Positions 1-6,905 of a stretch of 11,780 nucleotides of DNA are shown here, in pieces. How positions within the stretch are numbered: the stretch's first letter is position 1; each line of letters begins with the position of its first letter. The position numbers were made by a program, and so were the translations under genes. The stretch is taken from the NCBI GenBank assembly GCA_905182385.1, contig CAJJBS010000093.1, positions 1 to 11,780 of the forward strand, in the 5' to 3' direction. The notes under the pieces were generated by a model. That model did not search any database. It saw nothing but the letters and a program-made list of their open reading frames with translations, and was not told the DNA's origin. This DNA is from Fidelibacterota bacterium TCS55. Its GTDB lineage: Bacteria; Fidelibacterota; Marinisomatia; Marinisomatales; TCS55.

Positions 1-1
1 T

Positions 2-40
2 TTTAATGGTGATGGAGCTCAAACTGGTGACCCCGAATAA
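2..40 (+). CDS. Possible C-terminal tail of a gene cut by the window start
   Basis: One plus-strand frame is open from the window edge to a TAA at 38-40 and encodes FNGDGAQTGDPE. The codons (GGT, GAT, GGA, GCT, CAA, ACT, GAC) look like real coding sequence, and this stretch is visibly richer in G and C than the AT-rich spacer right after it. The Gly/Asp-rich tail resembles no family I can name. If real, the gene would be convergent with typA. Twelve codons are too few to be sure, and the frame could be chance. Confidence 0.35.
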   Translation, partial: FNGDGAQTGDPE

Positions 41-63
41 TATTACTATATTTAATATATTTT

Positions 64-84
64 TATTAATGCTTTGCATTAGTA
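64..84. other. Small hairpin in the spacer downstream of typA
   Basis: A 9-bp stem (64-72 with 76-84, one G-U pair on the plus strand) closes a TTT loop in the gap between the possible upstream tail and the convergent typA stop. It could help terminate either transcript, but no clean T-tract follows the stem on either strand and the stem is AT-rich. A terminator is therefore only a possibility. Confidence 0.3.
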
Positions 85-174
85 TTAAGATATAAGATGA
101 AAAGTATGAATTGAATTATTTTATCCACTTCCTGATACATAAAGGTAATAGATAATTACTTAAGTCAAAAAGAA

Positions 175-2001
175 CTAACTAGCGTACTTTGCTTTTCTCT
201 GATCTGAAGCTCTTTTATTAGCATCTAGTTCCATTTTACGTAACCGTATTGAATCTGGAGTAACTTCAACCAGCTCATCTTCAGCAATAAATTCTAGAGA
301 TTGATCTAAAGATAATTTTTTTGGAGGGCGTAATACAACAGTAGAATCTGAGGAAGAAGCTCTCATATTTGTAAGCTTTTTCTCTCTTGTAATATTTAAA
401 GAAAGATCTTCAGTTCGATTTCTCTCGCCAACAATCATTCCATCATAGACTTCTGTACCAACTTCAATAAATAACTCGCCTCTATCTACCATTCCTAAAC
501 AGGCATAAGTAGTTACTTTACCTATTCGATCAGAAATCATTGCACCACTTATTCTTTGAGGAATTGGACCAAACCAGGGTGCATAACCATCAAAAAGTTT
601 ATTCATTATACCAGCACCTTGAGTATCAGTTAAAAATTGACTCCTAAAACCAATTAGTCCTCTTGATGGTATAATAAAATCCATAGAAACTCTTCCATGA
701 CCATGGTTTACTAAATTTTCCATTCTTCCTTTACGAATTGATAGCTTTTCTGTTATTACACCAACTTTATTATCAGGTATATCAATAAAAACTTTTTCCA
801 TTGGCTCCATAGTCTTACCGTCTTTTTCATGTGTAATAACACGAGGTTTTGAAACCATAAACTCAAAACCTTCTCTTCTCATAGTTTCAATCAGGACAGC
901 CATTTGTAGTTCTCCTCTTCCACGAACTTCAAAAACATCTGTACGCTCCGTCTTATGAACTTGTAAAGAGACATTGCCTAATATTTCCCTATCTAAACGT
1001 TCACTAATATTTCTAGAAGTAAGGTATTTTCCTTCTTTACCAGCAAAAGGTCCATTATTAACATAAAATAACATAGAAACAGTTGGTTCGTCAATTATGA
1101 TGCGTGGTAATGGCTTAGGGTCTTCATTTGATGAAATAGTATCACCAATTGTAACATTATCAATACCTGCAACAGCAATAATATCACCAGCTTCTAGTTT
1201 TTCAACTTGAATTTTCTCAAGACCTTTAAAAGTATAGAGAGCAGAAAATTTTTGATTATTACGAATTTCATCTTCACCGCAAAGCGAATAAGATTGATTC
1301 ATAGATAAAGTGCCATGATTTAACCTTCCTATCGCAACCTGTCCAACATAAGAATCATAGTCTAAATTTGTAACTAAAAATTGAGGTATTTGGCTATCAT
1401 CAGCTATAGGACCTTTGATATTATTTAAAATTGAATCAAATAAAGGCTTAAGGGATGTTGAGCCATCATTTAAACTTTCGTGAGCTATACCATCTTTAGC
1501 GATTGTATAAAGTATTGGAAAATCTATTTGATCATCATTCGCATCAAGATCGATAAATAAATCATAGACTTCATTAACAACTTCATCTATGCGAGCATCT
1601 GATCGATCAATTTTATTTATGATAACAATAACAGGTAAGTTTTTTTCTAGGGTCTTTTTTAATACAAATCTTGTTTGAGGTAATGGTCCTTCACTCGCAT
1701 CAACTAACAACAACGCTCCATCAACTAAATTTAAACTTCGTTCTACTTCACCTCCAAAGTCAGCATGACCTGGTGTATCCATGATATTTATTTTAATACC
1801 TTCATAGTCTATAGCTGTATTCTTAGCAGTAATTGTAATACCACGTTCTTTTTCAAGGTCCATAGAGTCCATTACACGACTTTCAACTTCTTGATGAGCC
1901 TTAAATGTCCCAGATTGACTTAAAAGTCCATCTACAAGAGTTGTTTTCCCATGATCAACATGTGCGATGATGGCGATATTTCTAAAATTATTTTTTCTCA
2001 T
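175..2001 (-). CDS. typA: Ribosome-associated translational GTPase TypA/BipA
   Basis: The 608-residue product has the normal full length for TypA/BipA, an EF-G-like GTPase that binds the 70S ribosome and supports ribosome assembly and stress or cold adaptation. The G motifs are all visible: AHVDHGKTTL near residues 14-23, the switch I RGITIT, DTPGHADFGGEVERS, and NKIDRSDARIDEV. They are followed by the beta-barrel, EF-G-like and C-terminal domains, including EVRGRGELQMAVLIETMRREG and the family-typical SRGLIGFRSQFLTDTQG. The start is the ATG at 1999-2001, immediately before the MRKNNFRNIAIIAHVDHG motif, so no alternative is needed. The upstream sequence has only a weak purine run (GAAAGA). 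It stands alone, with 187 bp to the next gene upstream on its strand. Assignment is secure. Confidence 0.97.
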   Translation of the reverse strand: MRKNNFRNIAIIAHVDHGKTTLVDGLLSQSGTFKAHQEVESRVMDSMDLEKERGITITAKNTAIDYEGIKINIMDTPGHADFGGEVERSLNLVDGALLLVDASEGPLPQTRFVLKKTLEKNLPVIVIINKIDRSDARIDEVVNEVYDLFIDLDANDDQIDFPILYTIAKDGIAHESLNDGSTSLKPLFDSILNNIKGPIADDSQIPQFLVTNLDYDSYVGQVAIGRLNHGTLSMNQSYSLCGEDEIRNNQKFSALYTFKGLEKIQVEKLEAGDIIAVAGIDNVTIGDTISSNEDPKPLPRIIIDEPTVSMLFYVNNGPFAGKEGKYLTSRNISERLDREILGNVSLQVHKTERTDVFEVRGRGELQMAVLIETMRREGFEFMVSKPRVITHEKDGKTMEPMEKVFIDIPDNKVGVITEKLSIRKGRMENLVNHGHGRVSMDFIIPSRGLIGFRSQFLTDTQGAGIMNKLFDGYAPWFGPIPQRISGAMISDRIGKVTTYACLGMVDRGELFIEVGTEVYDGMIVGERNRTEDLSLNITREKKLTNMRASSSDSTVVLRPPKKLSLDQSLEFIAEDELVEVTPDSIRLRKMELDANKRASDQRKAKYAS

Positions 2002-2188
2002 AAATTATTATCTTTCAATCACTGATTTTAACTTCAAATAAAGCCCGAGAAGTTGGTAATTATAAATGATATAATGAATCTAAATAGTAAAATAAAAGAT
2101 ATTTCTATAATCAGGTAAAATCTCGTCTTTTAATATGTTTATTATTATTCATGTTAGTGAAGTGATAATTTCCATATTATTTTAATAA

Positions 2189-2947
2189 TTACTTCATTAA
2201 CTCAACTACTATTAACCTAACTGAAATTAATGTAAGAGTAAATCGAAAAAGAGCTTGGAATGTAGCTTCTGGAAGCTTTCCTAACATTTTTTTTCCAAAT
2301 TTAGTGCCAAAGTAAACTGCAATGACCAATGGTAATATTATTTTCCAATCAGTTATATAATCAACATTGAATAAAATTATAAAAATTGGAATTTTACCTA
2401 GATGTCCAATCGCTTGGCATAAAGCTTTTGTAGCAATTATTGAATGCTTTTTCAGATTTGAATTAATAAATAAAGGAGCAATTAAAGGACCAGCAGCTCC
2501 AACAAAAACAGTCGCTAAACCACTGAGTCCACCCATCCATATGAAAGCATTCTTTGATACAGATCTACCCTTTTTACGTATATAAAGAAACCAAATAATA
2601 TAAATGCCAATTAATGGTTTTAGATAATCTATTTGAAATTGGTCCGCTGATGAAACTTTATAAAATTGCATTAAAAAATAAATTATTATAGCTGCTAAAA
2701 CTAACCCTGGAATAATACCTGATAAATACTTTTTAGAGATCTTAAAATCTATGTGTTCTCGGAAAATTAATAATCTAGTAACATTGCTTACTAATTGAAT
2801 AATTCCATGATATGCTACTACAAGGTAGCCTTCAGGCATACATATTGCCATTACTCCAAGTAATGTGATACCTCCACCCATCCCAATAATAGCAGATAAC
2901 ATAGAGGTTAAAAAAGCTGCAAGAATTAAAGCAAATGATTCGACCAT
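2189..2947 (-). CDS. Sulfite exporter TauE/SafE (TSUP) family permease
   Basis: The 252-residue, very hydrophobic protein has about seven to eight membrane segments arranged as two related halves, as in the TSUP family of inner-membrane anion carriers. Each half carries a glycine-rich family signature near a membrane segment: GMGGG at residues 22-26 and GAAGPLIAP at 150-158. The ATKALCQAIGHLGKI stretch (about 172-186) is also typical. TSUP members move sulfite, sulfonates, thiosulfate or related small organosulfur and carboxylate anions, and the substrate cannot be read from this sequence. It is transcribed divergently from the tocopherol cyclase-like gene across a 68-bp gap that must hold both promoters. 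There is no convincing Shine-Dalgarno sequence. The start is the ATG just before the first hydrophobic helix. Confidence 0.9.
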   Translation of the reverse strand: MVESFALILAAFLTSMLSAIIGMGGGITLLGVMAICMPEGYLVVAYHGIIQLVSNVTRLLIFREHIDFKISKKYLSGIIPGLVLAAIIIYFLMQFYKVSSADQFQIDYLKPLIGIYIIWFLYIRKKGRSVSKNAFIWMGGLSGLATVFVGAAGPLIAPLFINSNLKKHSIIATKALCQAIGHLGKIPIFIILFNVDYITDWKIILPLVIAVYFGTKFGKKMLGKLPEATFQALFRFTLTLISVRLIVVELMK

Positions 2948-3015
2948 AGTATTAAATTTAAGCTAATATTTAATGTGAATGTTTAGTTTCAAAGATTTTA
3001 ATTAATATTTTATTT

Positions 3016-3987
3016 ATGTTTATAAAAAAACCCGAACAATACCATGGTAAATCTAATAAAAACCCTTTTTTTGAAGGGTGGTATCATAAAATAACAACTG
3101 TACATGGAAAATCTATCGTTATAATCCCCGGAATTTATCGAAGTGGTTTAATAGATTATGAAACCGCTTTTCTAATGATTTATAACGGAGAAAATGGAAA
3201 AGTAGATTACTTAACATATTCTACAGATGAATTTATTTGTGATCCAAATAAATATGAACTGAAATTAGGCAACAATACTTTTTCATTAAATGAAATCAAA
3301 TTAAATATTAATACCAGTGTAATTAAAGTAAAGGGACATGTTAAAAATCAAAATATAAAACCTTGGCCAGTCACAATTTTAGAACCTGGATGTATGGGCT
3401 GGTATGCTTATGTACCAACAATGGAATGTTTTCATGGAATTTTAAGTATGGACCATATTTTAGAAGGAAAAATTAAAATTAATAATCAGTCATATCTATT
3501 TGATAATGGTAGAGGATATATAGAAAAAGACTGGGGGAAAAATTTTCCTAAAAATTGGGTCTGGGCTCAATCAAATGATTTTGAAGTCCCCGGAATAAGT
3601 CTTTCAGTCTCTTTAGCCACTATTCCTTGGCGTAAATCAGAATTTTCAGGTTTCATTGTTGGCCTTCAAGTTAATAATGCTTTATATCGATTCACTCCTT
3701 ACAAAGGATGTAAGGTAATTTCAGTAGAGTATAATGAGGGCAAATTTTCTTGTCACTTCAAACAAGATGACCTAGAACTTCAAATAGAACTTTACAAAGG
3801 TTTGAAAACCGGAATATTATTTGCACCAGACAAATTTAACATGGAAGAAAAAGTGTCAGAATATCTTGATGCAAAAATAAAGTTTAAATTAAAAAAAAGA
3901 AGTGAAGTCATTGTTGAAGGTGAGTCTTTAAATAGTGCTTTAGAAATAATAGGAGACACTAAAAGCTTAATAAGTAATTTTAAATAA
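3016..3987 (+). CDS. Tocopherol cyclase family protein
   Basis: The 323-residue soluble protein carries the signature blocks of the tocopherol cyclase family (Pfam TocC). These are PFFEGWY at 17-23, GCMGWYAYVP at 125-134, FHGILSMDH at 139-147, GRGYIEKDWG at 165-174 and WVWAQSN at 181-187. Plant and cyanobacterial members close the chromanol ring of tocopherol. Bacterial members of about this size are common in organisms that make no vitamin E, and their reaction is largely unknown, so the cyclase activity should not be assumed. No signal peptide is visible. The start ATG lacks a clear Shine-Dalgarno sequence. The gene is divergent from the TSUP permease, and its stop lies 3 bp from the stop of convergent yaaA, leaving no room for a terminator between them. 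Confidence 0.88.
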   Translation: MFIKKPEQYHGKSNKNPFFEGWYHKITTVHGKSIVIIPGIYRSGLIDYETAFLMIYNGENGKVDYLTYSTDEFICDPNKYELKLGNNTFSLNEIKLNINTSVIKVKGHVKNQNIKPWPVTILEPGCMGWYAYVPTMECFHGILSMDHILEGKIKINNQSYLFDNGRGYIEKDWGKNFPKNWVWAQSNDFEVPGISLSVSLATIPWRKSEFSGFIVGLQVNNALYRFTPYKGCKVISVEYNEGKFSCHFKQDDLELQIELYKGLKTGILFAPDKFNMEEKVSEYLDAKIKFKLKKRSEVIVEGESLNSALEIIGDTKSLISNFK

Positions 3988-3990
3988 GAA

Positions 3991-4764
3991 TTAAGGTTGT
4001 TGTCGTGTGAATACCGGTGAATTAAGATTAGATAAGGATTTATCATAGCTATAGCCACCATAGTTAAAATCAAGAATTTCATTAGGATCATTGATCTGGT
4101 TTTTAATAATAAAACGTGCCATCATACCACGTGCTTTTTTTGCGAAAATTGATATAATACGTACTTTTCCATTTTTAATTTCTTTAAAAATAGGATTAAT
4201 AATTTCAGCAGATAATGCTTTATTATTTATTGATTTAAAGTATTCAACTGAAGCACAGTTAATAATAAATTTCTCATTGTGACTTTTTAGTTCAAAATTT
4301 AAAGACTTAGATAATTCATCACCCCAAAAATGATAAAGGTTATCACCATTGTCATTTTTTAATTTTGTACCCATTTCCAAACGATAAGGCATTATTAAAT
4401 CCAGTGGTTTTAATAGACCATAAAGTCCCGACAAAATACGTGAATGGTCTTGAGCAAATAATATTTCATTTTCACTTAACGTACCAGCATCTAGACCGCT
4501 GTAAGTATCCCCTTGAAAAGTAAAAATTGCTTGACGTGAATTATTATTTGAGAATGGTGTTTCCCAATTTTGAAATCGTTCCCAGTTTAATAGAGAAAGG
4601 TTCTCACTTATACCCATTACATCCATTAAGATTGGAGGCTCAAAACTCTTAAGGATTGAAATCAATTTTTCTGAATACATTAAGTGTTCAGGCTGAGTGA
4701 AACTAAAATCATGCCCAAAGCAATCTTTAGATAATTTCTTAGCAGGTGATAAGATAGTAATCAT
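3991..4764 (-). CDS. yaaA: Peroxide stress protein YaaA (UPF0246/DUF328)
   Basis: The 257-residue product has the usual family length and conserved blocks: the N-terminal MITILSPAKKL, FQGDTYSGLDA near 83-93, LSGLYGLLKPLDLIMPYRLEMGT at about 111-133, NCASVEYF at 169-176 and KKARGMMARF at 209-218. In E. coli, YaaA is induced by OxyR and lowers intracellular free iron, limiting Fenton damage to DNA and protein. The fold is reported to bind DNA, but the exact biochemistry is unsettled. It is probably the last gene of the Rieske - LON-domain - DoxX-like - yaaA transcript: its ATG lies 2 bp after the stop of the DoxX-like gene and it has no Shine-Dalgarno sequence of its own, suggesting translational coupling. 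It is convergent with the tocopherol cyclase-like gene, 3 bp away. Confidence 0.95.
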   Translation of the reverse strand: MITILSPAKKLSKDCFGHDFSFTQPEHLMYSEKLISILKSFEPPILMDVMGISENLSLLNWERFQNWETPFSNNNSRQAIFTFQGDTYSGLDAGTLSENEILFAQDHSRILSGLYGLLKPLDLIMPYRLEMGTKLKNDNGDNLYHFWGDELSKSLNFELKSHNEKFIINCASVEYFKSINNKALSAEIINPIFKEIKNGKVRIISIFAKKARGMMARFIIKNQINDPNEILDFNYGGYSYDKSLSNLNSPVFTRQQP

Positions 4765-4766
4765 AA

Positions 4767-5099
4767 TTAATAAGTTAAATAAAAGATTAATCCATTCATT
4801 AAAATTTGTGATATTGCAGGTAAAGCATCACTGAAATTATTTTTAACTTTAATGTGAGTAGCTACCGCTGCTAACATAAGTAATATCAAACCAGCTGCAC
4901 CAGATAAAATGATAAAATTATCATTCCAAAGAAGCATAACACCAAAAGAAAGTTTTAATATACCGACTGAATCTCTTAACCAGCCTGGATAATTATATTT
5001 TTTAAATTCTTCAATTATATTATTATATCTTATTACCCAAACAAAAAATATTGAACTGGCTACAAGAATTTTTAAAATTATTAATAAGTATTGTTCCAT
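4767..5099 (-). CDS. Small DoxX-like four-helix membrane protein
   Basis: The 110-residue protein has four predicted membrane helices at roughly residues 4-24, 44-60, 62-82 and 92-109. A short loop, NYPGWLRDSVGILKLSFGVMLLW, lies between helices one and two and matches the DoxX-like (DoxX_2) pattern. Families in this superfamily include terminal quinol oxidase subunits and proteins linked to redox stress, but most short bacterial members have no known function. It sits 2 bp upstream of yaaA on the same strand and 52 bp downstream of the LON-domain gene, so it is likely cotranscribed. The family call rests on helix layout and loop pattern and is moderately sure. A specific activity cannot be given. 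Confidence 0.75.
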   Translation of the reverse strand: MEQYLLIILKILVASSIFFVWVIRYNNIIEEFKKYNYPGWLRDSVGILKLSFGVMLLWNDNFIILSGAAGLILLMLAAVATHIKVKNNFSDALPAISQILMNGLIFYLTY

Positions 5100-5151
5100 A
5101 GTAATCTTTCAATAGTTGTTAAAATGACTGAAACTTATCTATATAATATAG

Positions 5152-5736
5152 CTATGATTCAAAATGTGAAGCATCAGAAACTGGAAATTGATTCTTCAAT
5201 ATTTTATCGAAAATACCATCAAGTATTTTTATACGATGAAATTCTGAATTTGTTGAAATAAGCATTAACTCAAATTCTGATGGTAGAGTTATACCTTCAA
5301 GTAACTCAAAGGAAAGAATCTTTTTTAAATGACCGTCTAAATTTGAAGTGACTCCTAACATAAGTAATATTTTTAAATATTTATCTTTTAATATTTCAAA
5401 CATATCTATGTTAGTATCATTTTTATTTTCGTTATATTTTACTTCACCAATCAATAACTCACCATCAAGAAGTTGAGAATTAAGTTTAAAAATATTTTTT
5501 CCTTTTGTTATAACATCCATTCTACCATCCGAATACTTTTTAACTACTTCTATAACTTTCATTGAACAACCAAATTCAGCCAAAGAATTATTATTTTGAT
5601 AAACAATACCAAATTCACTTTTATTACTAACACAATCTGTAATTAAATTTTTATAGCGATCTTCAAAAATATGTAATGGTACAATTTTTGTAGGAAATGA
5701 TACGAGACTAAGGGGAAATAGCTTTAAATGATTCAT
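5152..5736 (-). CDS. Stand-alone Lon N-terminal (LON) substrate-binding domain protein
   Basis: The 194-residue protein begins with the typical LON-domain strand-and-loop pattern: LKLFPLSLVSFPTKIVPLHIFEDRYKNLI at about residues 4-32, with LHIFEDRY at 21-28. It continues with GCSMKVIEVVKKYSDGRMDVITKG and a helical C-terminal part. It has no AAA+ ATPase or Ser/Lys protease domain, so it is not Lon itself. Such single-domain proteins of about 190-220 residues are widespread. They are presumed to bind unfolded or damaged protein or to act as adaptors, but their role is not established. No signal peptide is visible, so it is probably cytoplasmic. Its ATG is 9 bp after the Rieske gene stop, with no Shine-Dalgarno sequence, consistent with an operon. 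Confidence 0.87.
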   Translation of the reverse strand: MNHLKLFPLSLVSFPTKIVPLHIFEDRYKNLITDCVSNKSEFGIVYQNNNSLAEFGCSMKVIEVVKKYSDGRMDVITKGKNIFKLNSQLLDGELLIGEVKYNENKNDTNIDMFEILKDKYLKILLMLGVTSNLDGHLKKILSFELLEGITLPSEFELMLISTNSEFHRIKILDGIFDKILKNQFPVSDASHFES

Positions 5737-5745
5737 TATATAAAT

Positions 5746-6210
5746 TTATGATTTAGATACTTTAATTATATCGTCTTTTATAATAACTATATATTGATCA
5801 AGTTTTGAACTAGCTGGGCCTTTTGTTGGTACTCCAGAAAGATTAAATTCTGAACCATGGCTTAAACATTTAGCAGATCCATTACTAAAAGCATTGATAG
5901 CTACTCCTGCATGTGTACAACGCCTACTGAAGGCTAATATTGTACTCTCAGATTGTCTAAACAGAAGAAGTCCTTTTGAATCAAAACTGTTTCCTTGAGT
6001 GGCTATGGATCCACCAACTGTTTTTAAATTATTAAAAGGGCTTTGATTTAAGTTAAACTCGATAATGCTCTCATTTATATCAATAAAGTCATCATTACCA
6101 ATGGACTCATCACTAACATCTTCGCAAGATTGTAATGTTGACAGCAGTAACGGTGAAGAACAGAGCACAGCAAACTTGCAAGCTTCACCTATAAAATCTC
6201 TTCTTTTCAT
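5746..6210 (-). CDS. Exported Rieske [2Fe-2S] lipoprotein with Tat-like signal
   Basis: The 154-residue protein opens with MKRRDFIGEACK, a twin-arginine-type motif. A hydrophobic stretch follows, ending in LQSC, a lipobox-like site with Cys29 as the likely lipidated residue, then an acidic EDVSDES linker. The Rieske domain fills the rest. Cluster ligands are visible as C98-T-H100 and C115-L-S-H118, followed by GSEFN. The two extra cysteines that form a disulfide in high-potential cytochrome bc1/b6f Rieske proteins are replaced by Val (CTHAGV) and Ser (CLSH). This makes it resemble the disulfide-free ferredoxin type. It likely transfers electrons at the outer face of the membrane, but the partner is unknown and no cytochrome b gene is adjacent. 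An AAAGG Shine-Dalgarno sequence lies 8 nt before the ATG. It is the first gene of the minus-strand run leading to yaaA. Confidence 0.88.
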   Translation of the reverse strand: MKRRDFIGEACKFAVLCSSPLLLSTLQSCEDVSDESIGNDDFIDINESIIEFNLNQSPFNNLKTVGGSIATQGNSFDSKGLLLFRQSESTILAFSRRCTHAGVAINAFSNGSAKCLSHGSEFNLSGVPTKGPASSKLDQYIVIIKDDIIKVSKS

Positions 6211-6281
6211 TTTAAAAACCTTTAAAAATTAATAATTAGTACTAGTTAACATAAAAATAAAATAATAATTTAACAATAGCT

Positions 6282-6300
6282 ATAACGCTCATAACGCTTA
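6282..6300 (+). promoter_or_regulatory. Tandem ATAACGCT element upstream of the CIA30 lipoprotein gene
   Basis: ATAACGCT occurs at 6282-6289 and again at 6291-6298, a direct repeat with 9-bp period. The 14 bases from 6287 to 6300 (GCTCATAACGCTTA) recur exactly at 8737-8750 upstream of the TRASH protein gene. Here the element ends 20 nt before the first ATG, just before an AAGGA Shine-Dalgarno sequence (6310-6314). A promoter part or a regulator-binding site is the natural reading. I do not recognise it as a known operator. Confidence 0.5.
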
Positions 6301-6320
6301 TTTAATTAAAAGGATTTTAT

Positions 6321-6902
6321 ATGATGAAAAATATTTTTTTAGCAAACTGCTTAGCTTTCCTTATTGGTTGTGATGTGCCTACTGTTGAAAATAACAATGC
6401 TAAACTTATTGATGGTGAAGTTATAATGGAAGATTTTGATTCAAAAAATTTACTGAAATGGAAAATAGTAAATGATTCTGTGATGGGTGGTCGATCTGAT
6501 GCTACTTTAAAATTAAAAAATAATTTATATGGAATCTTTAATGGTTACCTTTCACTGCAGAATAATGGTGGTTTTTCATCGATTAGAGCATATTATCCTC
6601 CTGATTTAAAAAATGTTAAATCTATAACAATTAGAGTTAAAGGTGACGGTAGACAGTATAGTTTTCGTGTAAGAGGCAATACATCAAACTGGGCTTCATA
6701 TACACATTCCTTCGACACAATTGATGGTGAGTGGATTGAAAAAGAATTGAAAATTGATGATTTCTATCCAGTTTATAGAGGTTATTATCTAAATGATATG
6801 CCGCTATTATCTGAAATTATAATTAAAGAAATTGGAATTATGTTATCAGATAAACAAACCGGTCCATTTAAACTTGAAATTGATTGGATCAGAGCTAATT
6901 AG
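6321..6902 (+). CDS. CIA30-domain (NDUFAF1-like) lipoprotein
   Basis: The 193-residue product has a short signal peptide ending in the lipobox LIGC (Cys17 lipidated) and then a CIA30 domain. The domain is marked by EDFDSKNLLKWKIVNDSVMGGRS (about 37-59), NNGGFSSIRAYY (81-92), IRVKGDGRQYSFRVRG (104-119) and a C-terminal IGIMLSDKQTGPFKLEIDWI. In mitochondria this galactose-binding-like fold belongs to the complex I assembly factor NDUFAF1. Bacterial single-domain and lipoprotein versions are common and uncharacterised, so a complex I role should not be assumed. A Shine-Dalgarno AAGGA precedes two adjacent ATGs (6321 and 6324), and either may be used. The gene ends at a TAG that is in frame with the following membrane protein gene 3 nt on, so the two are very likely cotranscribed. 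Confidence 0.87.
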   Translation: MMKNIFLANCLAFLIGCDVPTVENNNAKLIDGEVIMEDFDSKNLLKWKIVNDSVMGGRSDATLKLKNNLYGIFNGYLSLQNNGGFSSIRAYYPPDLKNVKSITIRVKGDGRQYSFRVRGNTSNWASYTHSFDTIDGEWIEKELKIDDFYPVYRGYYLNDMPLLSEIIIKEIGIMLSDKQTGPFKLEIDWIRAN

Positions 6903-6905
6903 TAT

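Noticed and set aside
1..40. Possible tRNA 3' end on the minus strand, because of the GGGGTCACC...GTTTGAGC string
   Set aside because: The T-loop lacks the conserved TTCRAN and the closing C61, the arms do not pair, and an open reading frame with good codons explains the stretch better.
2367..2585. Plus-strand open frame inside the TSUP permease gene
   Set aside because: It is antisense to a clearly conserved membrane protein, and its translation shows no recognisable family or start signal.
3792..4282. Two open frames on opposite strands across the tocopherol cyclase-like / yaaA junction
   Set aside because: They overlap conserved coding sequence of both genes and read as low-complexity hydrophobic shadows.
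6237..6244. Palindrome TAGTACTA in the divergent region
   Set aside because: It is only 8 bp, AT-rich and not repeated, so it is expected by chance in this composition.
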